From NCBI GenBank assembly GCA_027451285.1, contig DAIDJP010000049.1, positions 1 through 64,000 on the forward strand: a stretch of DNA of 64,000 nt, written 5' to 3'. This DNA is from Acidimicrobiaceae bacterium. GTDB lineage: Bacteria > Actinomycetota > Acidimicrobiia > Acidimicrobiales > RAAP-2. Made by a program: the position numbers and the translations under genes. Below are positions 34,831 through 44,164 of the stretch, in pieces. The notes under the pieces are model-generated. The model was given only the letters and a program-made list of their open reading frames with translations. It was not told where the DNA came from and made no database searches. Position 1 is the stretch's first letter, and each line of letters begins with the position of its first letter.

Positions 34831-35728
34831 ACGGCACACGTACCGGAATCGCTCCGCGAGCGAAACCCAGGCGCGCGAGGTGGAAGTTGTCCTCGATGGC
34901 CGCGAGCAGCGAGTAGTGGTTCAGCGGCGCGCGCAGCACGACGTGGCTCGCCCCCGGGGTGACGACGAGGGTCAGGACGCGTCCGCCACCGCCGAAGGGG
35001 CGCACCGCGCGTCCCACCACGCCGGTGTTGTCACCGTTCGCCTCGTCCCAGGTGACGTAGAGGACGCCACCCTGCTTCCACGCGGCGCTGCGCGTGACGC
35101 TCGCGACGAATCCCGCCAGCCAGGGTCCGGCAACGGACGGCCCGCAGTCGTGACCGTCGTGACACAGGTCAGGGGTCACCCACACGTAGCGCGGCACGCG
35201 CGATGCCGCACCGGCGAGCAACCCCGCGAGGCCGGCGTAGGGGTGCAGGTGAGCGCAGATCGTTCGCGACGAGCGTACGTTCAGGTAGTAGCGCCAGGGG
35301 TTGTGCTTGCTCGCGTAGTCGTTGCCGCCGTAGGGGTCGAGGAAGCACGCCCCGGGCACGCCCTCGAGGTAGGCACCGTAGGAGATATGGGCCGCGGCGA
35401 GCTGGGAAAAGAGGTTGGGTGCCGACACGTAACACGTCGTGCAATCCGACGTGGTGGCGAAGGTGGACCCGCCCGACAGGGCCAAGTAGTTCGGCAAGCT
35501 CGGGTGCGAGGCCCCGTAGTAGTTCGACGCGTAGGCGTAGCGCTTCGCCAGCGCGGCGAACTGCGGGGTCGCCATGGCCTGAGAGAAGGAGAAGTTCTCC
35601 ATGACGACCTCGAACACGTGCTCGTAGTGGAAGGTCGACGCGGCGCGAGCCGAGCTGGCGTCGCCGGCGAGCGGCACTAGGGCGCACAGGGAACCGGCGA
35701 CAAGTAGACGAGAGAGGCGACCTTTCAT
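34829..35728 (-). CDS. Secreted phosphoesterase (alkaline-phosphatase-superfamily, PF04185-like)
   Basis: A 299-residue exported protein with an N-terminal signal peptide cleaving near [20 protein letters not shown] is the metal-binding start of the phosphoesterase family, followed by [14 protein letters not shown] with the nucleophile region, [10 protein letters not shown] and the C-terminal [16 protein letters not shown]. These are typical of PF04185 acid phosphatases/phospholipase C-like enzymes, which release phosphate from lipids or other esters outside the cell. At least five cysteines suggest disulphides. Its stop codon touches the cysK operator. Substrate unknown. Confidence 0.8.
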   Translation of the reverse strand: MKGRLSRLLVAGSLCALVPLAGDASSARAASTFHYEHVFEVVMENFSFSQAMATPQFAALAKRYAYASNYYGASHPSLPNYLALSGGSTFATTSDCTTCYVSAPNLFSQLAAAHISYGAYLEGVPGACFLDPYGGNDYASKHNPWRYYLNVRSSRTICAHLHPYAGLAGLLAGAASRVPRYVWVTPDLCHDGHDCGPSVAGPWLAGFVASVTRSAAWKQGGVLYVTWDEANGDNTGVVGRAVRPFGGGGRVLTLVVTPGASHVVLRAPLNHYSLLAAIEDNFHLARLGFARGAIPVRVP

Positions 35729-35778
35729 GACGTCAGTCTTGGCCCTGGCGCGCCACTGCGCAAGGCGGGGCCGGAACG

Positions 35779-35784
35779 TATGCT
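35779..35784 (+). promoter_or_regulatory. -10 element giving a leaderless nfeD mRNA
   Basis: TATGCT ends six bases before the ATG at 35791, so transcription should begin at or next to the start codon. No ribosome site is present. Confidence 0.5.
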
Positions 35785-35790
35785 GCCTTC

Positions 35791-36228
35791 ATGGCGGAAA
35801 TCTTCTGGATCGCCATCATCGTGGTCTGCGTCGCGGTGGAGATCCACACCAACTCCTTCGTCGCGCTCTTCATTGGTCTCTCCGCGCTCGTGGCCTTCGT
35901 GCTCGCGCTCTTCGGCCTCTCCTACGTCATCGAGGCCCTCGTATGGCTCGCACTCTCGGTGGGGACTCTCATCGTCGTGCGACCACTGGCGATCGCCAAT
36001 CTTCGCCGCGCCACGCAGCCGCGTCTGAACGGACCGGCGCGCGTGCCCATGACCAACCAGCGCGGAGTGGTCGAACTGACCGTCGGTGACGAGCACCACC
36101 CGGGTCGCGTGCGCATTCAAGGAGAGTCCTGGAGAGCGGTGACGGACTGGCCGATCGAGCTGCCCAACGGCACCGCCGTCGTCGTGCGCCAGGCCTACGG
36201 AACGACCCTCTGGGTCGAGCCTGCCTAA
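35791..36228 (+). CDS. NfeD-like membrane protein
   Basis: A 145-residue protein with about three transmembrane helices in residues 1-70 (EIFWIAIIVVCVAVEIHTN at the start) and a C-terminal OB-fold region (RGVVELTVG, RVRIQGESWRA, VVVRQAYGTTLWVEP), the layout of short NfeD proteins. NfeD partners with SPFH/stomatin proteins in membrane organisation; an SPFH protein is encoded at 40354-41280, not adjacent. It is divergent from the phosphoesterase gene and probably leaderless. Confidence 0.82.
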   Translation: MAEIFWIAIIVVCVAVEIHTNSFVALFIGLSALVAFVLALFGLSYVIEALVWLALSVGTLIVVRPLAIANLRRATQPRLNGPARVPMTNQRGVVELTVGDEHHPGRVRIQGESWRAVTDWPIELPNGTAVVVRQAYGTTLWVEPA

Positions 36229-36392
36229 TCCGTCGTCCGCAAACCCACGCTGGGTGACCCACTGTGCGAACACGCCGCACCCGAGTGTCGCACGGTGACT
36301 ACCGGACATCTCCCAACGAGCATCAGGGTAGAGACGGATTCCATGCACGAAGGAACTGGGATAGGCGTAGCCACATCGAGAAGGTGCCCTGA

Positions 36393-36408
36393 GTGCCGGC
36401 GCCGGCAC
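36393..36408. repeat. 16-bp perfect palindrome
   Basis: GTGCCGGC followed by its exact reverse complement GCCGGCAC. It may be an operator or a transcript hairpin; no T-run follows. Confidence 0.5.
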
Positions 36409-36508
36409 CGCGGTTGCGAGCCACACCAGTGACTCACCAGTTCGCCCGACAGACCCGACTGATTCGATCGCCGTAACGAGCTCTCGAGCGAAACCGGCAC
36501 CGCGGGCG

Positions 36509-36520
36509 GCCGGTACCGGC
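36509..36520. repeat. 12-bp perfect palindrome GCCGGTACCGGC
   Basis: It lies about 65 bases upstream of the membrane GGDEF-EAL start, where a regulator could bind. It shares a GCCGG half with the 16-base palindrome. Confidence 0.4.
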
Positions 36521-36586
36521 GCTGAAGAAGAAATTCAACACACCGTATGGTCCTTGTGAACTTACACACAAGACCTGATCTCCACG

Positions 36587-39013
36587 GTGGGAGTGAAACC
36601 TCTCACTAGTGTGTTCCCATCGAACGCCAGAGACGGCCTTTCACGCCGACGGGGCCCCAGCATTTTCAAGAGAACCTTCGGTGAGACGTTGACCTCCAAC
36701 AGCACAGACGTCCTCGCCGCCCGTGAGGAGGTGGGGACACACTGGGACTGGAGCGCTGCCGGTGCACTGCTTCTTGGACTGGCTCTCGCCGGCGTGGACC
36801 GCTTCCCCGTCGACGCCGCGACGGCCGACAAGGGGGTATTCGCCGCGGCGGTGGTGCTCGCGGGAATCCCCGTGTACCAGAGGATCCGCCGCTTCCCAGC
36901 TCGGCGCATCACGTGGGGCATGCTTCTGGCGGCCGAGTTACTCACGGCGATCGCCGGCGCCCTGTATGGCGCGCTACCGGGTGGGACCAATCCCTTCGCC
37001 CCGCCGACGGAGAACCTCGTCATCGCGGCCCTCATCAGCGTGCTCGCTGTGGGCTTCGCCACCTCACTTTCGTACGCTTCCTTGCGCGTTCTTGACTTGA
37101 GCATGTTGATTGACGCAGTGGCGGGCGGCCTGGCAATTTCATCGTTGCTCGCGTGGCTTTACATGCGCCGAATACTGGTCCCCTTCACTGGGCTCGCCGC
37201 CGGGCTACGGGAGCCGACGCGCTTCGCGATTGGCGTCACCGGTGTGATCATCGTCGTGGCGTTGGTGACGGCTACAACCATGCTCGACGTGACCGGCGAC
37301 CGACTGATGCTGTATGCGGTCTCGGCAGCCGTGTTGGTCTCCGTTGGCGAAGTGCTCGCCCACCACGCGCTGCGACTTCATTCAACACGGTGGGGCTATG
37401 TCATCGATATCTGCTGGATCGGCGCGTACGTCGTAGTGGGCCGCGCGGCGCAACTGGACGATGGTTCGACCTCACGAACCGGTGAGCGACGCGAACGAGC
37501 CTTCGCCGGTCACCAGTCACGCAAGATCGCCGTGTTCGGAGTGATCGCAATTGCCGTGATGTCGCTAGCGGCAGCATTCGCGGACCCACCCGTCGTGGAT
37601 GGTCTCGCCCTGTCAGCTCTCACCATGCTTCTTCTTCGCCTGCTGATTTCCCTCAAGTCAGAACGCGTCCACTCGATGTTGTATGAGGAACTCGCGGTCA
37701 CCGATCCATTGACGGGACTCGCCAATCGGCGCGGCTTCGCCGCGGCCACCATGACGTCAACGTCCGCTTCAGGGGTGACTGATGGCGGGGTCGTGCTCAT
37801 CGATCTCGACAACTTCAAGGATGTGAACGACTCCCTCGGGCACCGGGCGGGAGACCAGGTGTTGCGCCAGCTGGCACTTCGTTTGAAGAGCGCTCTGGAT
37901 CCCAGCACGGTCCTCGCGCGCCTTGGCGGCGATGAATTCGCACTATCTCGGTCAAGCGGGACGGCGGACGACCTCGAAGAACTCGCCGAGAACGTCGCAC
38001 TTCTCGTGCGCGAGCCGGTCCAGGTGGAAGGACTTTCCCTGCATCTCAGCGCCAGCGTCGGTGTCGCGGCGAGAAGCGCCGATCATGAGAGTCAAGAGGA
38101 GCTGATCCGCAAGGCTGACGTGGCGATGTATCTCGCCAAGGAGAATCATTCAGGAGTCAAGGTCTATGACTTCGAGCACGACCGCAATGACCCCAGCCGA
38201 CTCGTTCTCTACGGAAAAGTCGGCGAGGCGGTTCGCGATGGCTCGATCGACGTTCATCTTCAACCTCTGATCGACATCCAGACGGGGCGCATCGCGGGCT
38301 GCGAGGCGTTGGCGCGATGGAGCCCGGACGGCTTCGATCCGATTCCTCCCGATCGCTTCGTCCCCATGATCGAGATGCAAGGGCTCATCGTCCCCTTCAC
38401 CGCACACGTGCTACGTCGCTCCCTCGAGTACGTGACGCAGTTGCCGACGTTAGGCACGTCACATCGCCTGAGCGTCAACGTCACCGAGCGCGACTTCGTC
38501 AACGCCGACCTTTCCCAAGTCGTCGACGCGGCGCTGAGCGACTTTGACTTCCCCGCGGAATCACTGACAATTGAGATCACCGAGTCCGTACTCGCCAACG
38601 ATGACGCGAGAATCGATCAGAGCATCCAGGATCTTCGCTCCATGGGAATCCACATTGCGATCGACGATTTTGGAACCGGGTATTCGTCACTATCCAAACT
38701 TGTCGACTTCCCAATCGACGAGCTGAAGATCGACAGATCGTTTGTCAGTCGAGTGCTCACGAACCGAAACGCCGTGGCAGTTGTTCGCGCCGCGGTTGAC
38801 CTCGCACTGGAGATGGGCCTCGTCACGGTCGCCGAAGGCGTTGAGGATCAAGAGACCTGTGACGCCATTGAGAGCCTGGGGGTGAACCTCGTTCAGGGCT
38901 ACCACCTGGCCCCACCGATGCCCGCCTCGGAGTGCGAGCACTTTTTTTCACGCTTTGAGTGGCGCCCGATGGCGAGAGATCAGCAACGCAGCCAAAGGAA
39001 TATGGCGCCTTGA
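36587..39013 (+). CDS. Membrane-anchored GGDEF-EAL c-di-GMP protein
   Basis: An 808-residue protein with about eight to nine transmembrane segments in residues 55-350, forming a MASE-like integral membrane sensor. GGDEF domain with ARLGGDEFALSR near residue 446; the I-site RxxD is absent (DPST), so a cyclase would not be product-inhibited. EAL domain with GCEALARW near residue 572 and complete ligands (NVT, EITE, DDFGTG, KID, AEGVE). The first 50 residues may be non-coding if translation begins further downstream; the GTG at 36587 has no clear ribosome site. Monocistronic on the plus strand. Confidence 0.85.
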   Translation: MGVKPLTSVFPSNARDGLSRRRGPSIFKRTFGETLTSNSTDVLAAREEVGTHWDWSAAGALLLGLALAGVDRFPVDAATADKGVFAAAVVLAGIPVYQRIRRFPARRITWGMLLAAELLTAIAGALYGALPGGTNPFAPPTENLVIAALISVLAVGFATSLSYASLRVLDLSMLIDAVAGGLAISSLLAWLYMRRILVPFTGLAAGLREPTRFAIGVTGVIIVVALVTATTMLDVTGDRLMLYAVSAAVLVSVGEVLAHHALRLHSTRWGYVIDICWIGAYVVVGRAAQLDDGSTSRTGERRERAFAGHQSRKIAVFGVIAIAVMSLAAAFADPPVVDGLALSALTMLLLRLLISLKSERVHSMLYEELAVTDPLTGLANRRGFAAATMTSTSASGVTDGGVVLIDLDNFKDVNDSLGHRAGDQVLRQLALRLKSALDPSTVLARLGGDEFALSRSSGTADDLEELAENVALLVREPVQVEGLSLHLSASVGVAARSADHESQEELIRKADVAMYLAKENHSGVKVYDFEHDRNDPSRLVLYGKVGEAVRDGSIDVHLQPLIDIQTGRIAGCEALARWSPDGFDPIPPDRFVPMIEMQGLIVPFTAHVLRRSLEYVTQLPTLGTSHRLSVNVTERDFVNADLSQVVDAALSDFDFPAESLTIEITESVLANDDARIDQSIQDLRSMGIHIAIDDFGTGYSSLSKLVDFPIDELKIDRSFVSRVLTNRNAVAVVRAAVDLALEMGLVTVAEGVEDQETCDAIESLGVNLVQGYHLAPPMPASECEHFFSRFEWRPMARDQQRSQRNMAP

Positions 39014-39103
39014 TTGCTTCGAGGAGACGTCGCCGTCAGCACTGGTGAAGTGACGAGTAAGCGAGACCTTCACTATTGGAGGCGTCAAACGGGCAGAATC
39101 TGA

Positions 39104-39109
39104 TACGTT
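39104..39109 (+). promoter_or_regulatory. -10 element giving a near-leaderless DUF4389 mRNA
   Basis: TACGTT ends seven bases before the ATG at 39117; there is no ribosome site. Confidence 0.4.
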
Positions 39110-39116
39110 GCCTCGC

Positions 39117-40319
39117 ATGCGCATGTCCGGGAAATCCGAGACAAAACTTCACGTCGACGCGCCGAGTGCTCAGCGACGGCTCACCGTCTTCTTTCGCATC
39201 ATCCTGATACTGCCGCAGTCGTTCGTCGGCATGATCTTGATCTACGCGACGGGCATGCTCACGATTCCTGGCTGGTTCATCGCGGTGTTCACCGGACGCA
39301 ATCCGTTCCACCGGCTCACCTCGGCGATGCTCGCCTGGTACTACCGAATCGGTGGCTACGGACTCCTCCTCACCGACACCTATCCACCGTTTCGCCTCGT
39401 CACCCCGCTCTATCCGATTGACACCGAGTTCGAGGAGGAGCCTCTCGGGCGCCTCTCGGTTCTCTTCCGTGTGATCCTCGTGATTCCGGCCTATCTCGTA
39501 CTCTCCGTCGTGGGTTGTGGGATGAGCCTCTTCGCCCTAGCCGCCTGGCTGATCACCCTGGTACGCGGCACCATGCCCAACGCCCTGCACGGCGCGTTGA
39601 GCGCGCAACTGCGCTACTCGCTACGGGTCACCTCGTACCTCTACCTCCTCCAAGACGCCTACCCTCGCGGCCTCTTCGGCGATGCCGACGTCGCGCCAAG
39701 CGGCGACGCCGCCGACGCCAGCGAGTCGACAACGGCGAACCCAACGCCAACTGCGGCGGCACCCGAGATCGCGGGAGTAGATGCCGCCGTAGCCTCAAAC
39801 GAAGCCACCGACGCCGAGGTCGCGGTCGCCCCGTGGAGTCAGGACTGGACGCTGCGCCTCACCAGGAGCGCGCGGCGGATCCTGGTGATCAGTCTCGTCC
39901 TCGGGGTCGTGCTCTTTCCCGCCTCGATTGTCATCGGCTACGAGATCGGACACCACGCGGCTCACAGCGCCGAGCAGAATTGGTCGACGTACTATGGCCC
40001 GCGCGTCGCCACACTCAACGGCGACACCAAGCGCGCCGTCGACGCCCTCTCCGCCACGCCACCGAGCTGGCCCGCCATCAGCGCGGCGTGCCACGCCGTG
40101 AACAGCGACCTCCAGTCACTCGCGAGCGTCCCGCAGTATCCCAGCCACGGCCCGGACCAACTCCTCCTCAACGGCTTTGCGATCATCTATCGCGGCGAAC
40201 TGAGTTGCGCGAGCGCCACCGCCGCTCAGCAGGCGTCGGGCCTCGCGAGTGCGGCCGCACAGATGCAAGCGGGAGTCATCTCCCTGGTCGGCTTCCTCAG
40301 CGCCATCCCCACGCCCTAG
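39117..40319 (+). CDS. Membrane protein with two DUF4389 domains
   Basis: A 400-residue membrane protein. Two consecutive DUF4389-like units are seen at about residues 15-90 and 105-180, each with RLxVxFRxILxxP (RLTVFFRIILILPQ and RLSVLFRVILVIPA), two hydrophobic helices and a YxLRxxxY-type end. A Thr/Ala/Pro-rich linker leads to one more transmembrane helix (about residue 260) and an extracytosolic tail of about 130 residues with a Cys pair (SAACHAV, ELSCASA). Function is unknown. The ATG at 39117 is supported by a -10 at leaderless distance. Confidence 0.7.
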   Translation: MRMSGKSETKLHVDAPSAQRRLTVFFRIILILPQSFVGMILIYATGMLTIPGWFIAVFTGRNPFHRLTSAMLAWYYRIGGYGLLLTDTYPPFRLVTPLYPIDTEFEEEPLGRLSVLFRVILVIPAYLVLSVVGCGMSLFALAAWLITLVRGTMPNALHGALSAQLRYSLRVTSYLYLLQDAYPRGLFGDADVAPSGDAADASESTTANPTPTAAAPEIAGVDAAVASNEATDAEVAVAPWSQDWTLRLTRSARRILVISLVLGVVLFPASIVIGYEIGHHAAHSAEQNWSTYYGPRVATLNGDTKRAVDALSATPPSWPAISAACHAVNSDLQSLASVPQYPSHGPDQLLLNGFAIIYRGELSCASATAAQQASGLASAAAQMQAGVISLVGFLSAIPTP

Positions 40320-40353
40320 TTCCGCCAGCGAAGACGCGTCACGGCGTCGAGAA

Positions 40354-41280
40354 TCAGGTAGAGGGGGCGCGCGGCGCGGCGTCGATCACGCTGCGCAGCG
40401 CCTGGGCCGCGCCGAGCAGCGCGGCGCTCTCGGCCGGCACGACGATGGTGGTGTTCTCGCTCTCGGCGAACTTGGCCAGCGTGTCGAGCTGGAGGATCGC
40501 TACCAGGGTCGGGTCGGGGTTCGCCGCCTTGATCGCCGCGTAGACGCTTTGAATCGCTTGGGCGCGGCCCTCGGCTTCGAGGATGAGAGCCTGGCGCTGG
40601 CCCTCGGCGCGCAGGATCGCGGACTGCTGGGCGCCCTCGGCCTCTTTGATCGCCGCCTGGCGCTGGCCGTCGGCGACGTTCACCGCGGACTGCTGGGCGC
40701 CCTCGGACTCGAGGATGTGGGCCCGCTTCTCCTGGTCGGCCTGCTTCTGAAGAGCCATCGCCTGAAGTATCTGGTCGGGCGGGGAGATCTCGAGGACCTC
40801 GACGCGGTTGATGCGCACGCCCCACTTGTCGGTCGCCTCCTCCATCTGGGTCTGGAGCATCGTGCCGATGCGCTCGCGCTGGCTGAAGGCCTCGTCCAGG
40901 GTGATCGAGCCGAAGACCGCGCGCACGCTGGTGCGTGCGAGGTTGTCCACGCTCACCAGATAGTCCGAGTTGGTAAAGAGCGCGAGACGCACGTCGACGA
41001 CCTGGCTGAAGATCGTGGCGTTGACGATCACGGCCACGTTGTCGCGCGTGATGACCTGCTGGCGGTCCCCGGTGCGCGGGGTCTCGCGCACGTCGACAAT
41101 GCGCATCGCCTCGATGAAGGGGATGATGAAGGCGAGCCCGGGATCGCGCACGGCGCGAAATTCGCCCAGGCGGGTGACAACCCCGACGTAGCCCTGCTGG
41201 ACGATGCGCACCGAGCGCACCAGGGCCGCGATCACCAACAGAACCAGCACCGCGGCCACGATGGCCAGGGTCAGACCCAT
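40354..41280 (-). CDS. SPFH/Band 7 (stomatin, QmcA-like) protein
   Basis: A 308-residue membrane-anchored protein. One N-terminal transmembrane helix (residues 3-24) is followed by the SPFH domain (RIVQQGYVGVVTRLGEF, then SVDNLARTSVRAVFGSITLDE). Residues 175-245 are an alanine/glutamine/glutamate-rich coiled coil built from imperfect repeats containing EGAQQSA and GQRQA. SPFH proteins form large membrane rings that organise microdomains and often work with NfeD. AAGGAG precedes the ATG at 41280. It faces the DUF4389 gene end to end. Confidence 0.92.
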   Translation of the reverse strand: MGLTLAIVAAVLVLLVIAALVRSVRIVQQGYVGVVTRLGEFRAVRDPGLAFIIPFIEAMRIVDVRETPRTGDRQQVITRDNVAVIVNATIFSQVVDVRLALFTNSDYLVSVDNLARTSVRAVFGSITLDEAFSQRERIGTMLQTQMEEATDKWGVRINRVEVLEISPPDQILQAMALQKQADQEKRAHILESEGAQQSAVNVADGQRQAAIKEAEGAQQSAILRAEGQRQALILEAEGRAQAIQSVYAAIKAANPDPTLVAILQLDTLAKFAESENTTIVVPAESAALLGAAQALRSVIDAAPRAPST

Positions 41281-41373
41281 AACGACTCCTTCGAACGAGT
41301 GCTAAGCGCAGCGTAGCCATCCACTCTTGCGCGGGTGCGTGCGTCGCAATATGTTTCAAAATGGGAGGTAAGT

Positions 41374-42696
41374 GTGACTGTCGCCGACATCGTCTCTTCC
41401 GCTTTAGGCGGGCACCTCGAGTTCCGCGTCGAGGCCTACGACGGCTCGGTGGCCGAGCCGACCACGGTCTCGCCGGCCAACTCGCTCACCCTAAAGATCC
41501 TCACGCGCGACGCGCTGACGCGCGTGGCGACCCATCCCGGCGAGCTCGGCCTGGCGCGCGCCTACGTGGCGGGCGACATCGATCTCGACGGCGACCTCGA
41601 CGCCCTCTTCTACCTCTCGACGCCACCTCTCACGAAACTCCTCTCCAAGGACAACATCGCCGCCATCCTGCGTCTCCTGGGTCCCGAAGGGCTCAAGCCC
41701 CTGGCGCCTCCTCCCATCGAGGCCACCCCGCGCGGACTCCTTCACAGCCGCCGCCGCGACGCCCAGTCGGTGAGCCACCACTACGACGTGTCGAACCGCT
41801 TCTACGAGATGGTGCTGGGCCCGTCGATGACCTACTCGTGCGCGGTCTTTCGCTCTCCCGAGGACACCCTCGAAGTCGCCCAGCGGCGCAAGGTCGACCT
41901 CGTTGCGAAGAAGCTCAACCTCTCGAGCGAGACGCGTCTGCTCGACGTGGGCTGTGGCTGGGGGACGATGGCCCTGCACGCGGCCACCACCTACGGCACC
42001 TCCGTGGTGGGGGTGACCCTCTCACGCGAACAGCAGCGCTACGCCACCGAGGCCGCCCGCGCGGCCGGGGTCGAGCACCTCGTCGAGTTCCGCCTCCAGG
42101 ACTATCGCGACGTGCGCGACGGACCCTTCGACGCGATCAGCTCGATCGGCATGGCCGAGCACGTCGGGCGCCGCGGACTCGACGCTTACGCCCAGAACCT
42201 CTTCGACCTGCTGCGCCCCGGCGGACGCTTCCTCAACCACGCGATCAGCCGGCCCCCGTCCTTTGATCCCGATCCGCGGCCCTCGCGTGCGAGCCTGGCC
42301 GCGCGCGGGGTGCAAGTCGCCCTGGGAATGAGGGGACCCTCGAAGATCGGCAGCTCCTTCATCGAGCGCTACGTCTTCCCCGACGGCGAACTTCACGAGG
42401 TCGGCACCCTGGTCACGCTCTTTCAGTCCCATGGCTTCGAGGTGCGCCACTTGGAGAGCCTGCGCGAGCACTACGCACTCACCCTGCGACGCTGGGTCGC
42501 CAACTTAGAGAAGCGCTACGACGAGGCGGTCGAGGAGGTCGGTGAGGCCCGCGCGCGGGTCTGGCGGCTCTACATGGCCGGATCGGCCGTGGGATTTGAG
42601 CGCCGCCACCTCGAGGTCCACCAGATCCTCTGCGCGAAGCCCCTGCGCGGCGCGAGCGGCCTCGCGCTGCGCAACGATTTCGAGCCCGATTTCTAG
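41374..42696 (+). CDS. Cyclopropane-fatty-acid-synthase-family methyltransferase (Cfa/UfaA1-like)
   Basis: A 440-residue SAM-dependent enzyme that modifies unsaturated acyl chains of phospholipids. The N-terminal domain is followed by SVSHHYDVSNRFYEMVLGP, the SAM motif LLDVGCGWGTMALHAA and the acyl-binding ISSIGMAEHVG stretch. It could form a cyclopropane ring or, as with actinobacterial UfaA1/BfaB, the methyl branch of 10-methylstearate; the partner FAD reductase BfaA is not adjacent. The GTG at 41374 was chosen because GGGAGG ends six bases upstream. Confidence 0.88.
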   Translation: MTVADIVSSALGGHLEFRVEAYDGSVAEPTTVSPANSLTLKILTRDALTRVATHPGELGLARAYVAGDIDLDGDLDALFYLSTPPLTKLLSKDNIAAILRLLGPEGLKPLAPPPIEATPRGLLHSRRRDAQSVSHHYDVSNRFYEMVLGPSMTYSCAVFRSPEDTLEVAQRRKVDLVAKKLNLSSETRLLDVGCGWGTMALHAATTYGTSVVGVTLSREQQRYATEAARAAGVEHLVEFRLQDYRDVRDGPFDAISSIGMAEHVGRRGLDAYAQNLFDLLRPGGRFLNHAISRPPSFDPDPRPSRASLAARGVQVALGMRGPSKIGSSFIERYVFPDGELHEVGTLVTLFQSHGFEVRHLESLREHYALTLRRWVANLEKRYDEAVEEVGEARARVWRLYMAGSAVGFERRHLEVHQILCAKPLRGASGLALRNDFEPDF

Positions 42697-42778
42697 GTCT
42701 TGCTGAGGATGATTCAGGCTTCGTCGGCCGGGAACGATATCTTCACCTGATTCTTTCGCCACTCTTACCTTGGCTCAG

Positions 42779-42784
42779 TACGGT
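42779..42784 (+). promoter_or_regulatory. -10 element giving a leaderless mRNA for the ferric-reductase-like gene
   Basis: TACGGT ends six bases before the GTG at 42791, supporting both that start and leaderless transcription. Confidence 0.5.
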
Positions 42785-42790
42785 TCGCCC

Positions 42791-44164
42791 GTGGCCTCAT
42801 CACTCGACAACCCCGTGGCCGCGGCGACCCTCGCGCGCCGCGGCGCGAACGCACCCTCCCCCGTGGTGGCGCGAGCGCTGCTCATCCTCGCCGGCGTGGG
42901 CCTCGCCGGCGTGCTCTACCTCTTTAGCCTGACCGAGTCGCCGGCCGCCCTGCGATCTCCCGGTGGTCTCTTCACGGGACTCGGGCGCTTCTTCGCCTTC
43001 ACCGGCACCTACACCATGGCGATCATGGTTCTGCTCGCCGCCCGCCTGCCGGGACTCGAGCGCGCGGTCGGCCACGACCGACTGGTGCGCTGGCACCGCA
43101 CGATCGGCGGCTGGCCGATCGCGGCCATCGCGCTACACATCGTCTTCATCACCCTGGGATACGCCCAGACGACCTCGACCGGACCCCTGCACGAGTTCGT
43201 GACGCTGCTCTTTCACTACCCCGACGTGATGGCCTCGGCGGTGGGATTCAGCCTGCTGGTCCTCGCCGGGCTCTCCTCGCACCACGTCGCGCGCTCGAAG
43301 ATGAACTACGAGACGTGGTGGATCGTGCACCTCTACATGTACCTCGGCCTGGGCCTGGCCTTCGCGCACCAGTTCCGCATCGGGGTCGTCTTTCTCACCC
43401 ACCTGGGGACGCGCCCGGTGTGGATCGGCGCCGGCGTGCTCGTCGCGGCGGTCGCGATCTCCTCACGGGTGGGCCGACCGGTGATGTTCAACCTGCGCCA
43501 CCAGCTGCGCGTGGCGGCGATCGCCGAAGAGACCCCCGGCGTCTACTCGATGACGATCCAGGGCAAGCACGTCGAGGACCTCGAGGTCGCCGGCGGCCAG
43601 TTCTTCCTCTGGCGCTTCCTCGCGCGCGACCTGTGGTGGCACGCGCACCCCTTCTCGCTCTCGGCGATGCCGCGCCCGCCCTTCCTGCGCGTGACGGTCA
43701 AGGCCGTCGGCGACGCCAGCGCCAGAATCGCCCGCCTACCCGTCGGCACCCGGGTCCTCGTCGAGGGGCCCTTCGGCGCCTTCACCCGCCACAAGGCGCG
43801 CCGTCGGCGCGTGACCCTGATCGGCGCGGGCGTTGGGGTGACCCCGCTGCTCGCCCTGCTCGAGGACCTCGATCCGGGCGTCGAGGTATCGGTCATCGTG
43901 CGCGCCTCGCGCACCGAGGACCTGATCCATCGCGACGAGATCGCGGCCCAGGTGGCCGCGCGCGCTGGCAAGTACCACGAGCTGATCGGCCCGCGCCAGA
44001 AGGTGCGTCTCGACTCGCGCAGCCTGCGCAGCCTCATCCCTTCCATCGGCCAGAACGACGTCTTCATCTGCGGGCCGGTCGACTTCACCAACATCGTCGC
44101 GACCGCTCTCACCAAGGCCGGGGTGCCGGCCGGCCACGTGCACCGCGAGGAGTTCAGCTTCTGA
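42791..44164 (+). CDS. Ferric-reductase-like transmembrane flavoprotein (heme b / FAD / NAD(P)H)
   Basis: A 457-residue membrane oxidoreductase. Six or so transmembrane helices in residues 25-225 contain paired histidines for heme (RWHRTIGG, IALHIVF, SSHHVARS, WIVHLYMYL, FAHQF). The cytosolic half is an FNR-type module with FAD motif HAHPFSLSAMP, NAD(P) motif GAGVGVTPLLALLE and ICGPVDF. It should move electrons from NAD(P)H across the membrane. The next two genes encode an exported FMN-binding protein and the flavin transferase that loads it, so the acceptor is probably that flavoprotein rather than iron directly. Its stop overlaps the next start (TGATG). Confidence 0.88.
   Translation: MASSLDNPVAAATLARRGANAPSPVVARALLILAGVGLAGVLYLFSLTESPAALRSPGGLFTGLGRFFAFTGTYTMAIMVLLAARLPGLERAVGHDRLVRWHRTIGGWPIAAIALHIVFITLGYAQTTSTGPLHEFVTLLFHYPDVMASAVGFSLLVLAGLSSHHVARSKMNYETWWIVHLYMYLGLGLAFAHQFRIGVVFLTHLGTRPVWIGAGVLVAAVAISSRVGRPVMFNLRHQLRVAAIAEETPGVYSMTIQGKHVEDLEVAGGQFFLWRFLARDLWWHAHPFSLSAMPRPPFLRVTVKAVGDASARIARLPVGTRVLVEGPFGAFTRHKARRRRVTLIGAGVGVTPLLALLEDLDPGVEVSVIVRASRTEDLIHRDEIAAQVAARAGKYHELIGPRQKVRLDSRSLRSLIPSIGQNDVFICGPVDFTNIVATALTKAGVPAGHVHREEFSF

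Larger units (their letters stand above)
36229..36586. other. Intergenic region with palindromes, no gene seen
   Basis: This 358-base gap precedes the membrane GGDEF-EAL gene. It contains a 16-base perfect palindrome (36393-36408), a 12-base perfect palindrome (36509-36520) and a 12-base direct repeat CCGGCACCGCGG (36402-36413 and 36494-36505). No coding sequence or known RNA is recognised. Confidence 0.5.

Noticed and set aside
43315-44163. Upstream extension of the FMN_bind frame over the ferric-reductase gene
   Set aside because: This part is out of frame with the reductase and reads as Arg/Pro-rich nonsense; only the segment from 44164 has a domain.
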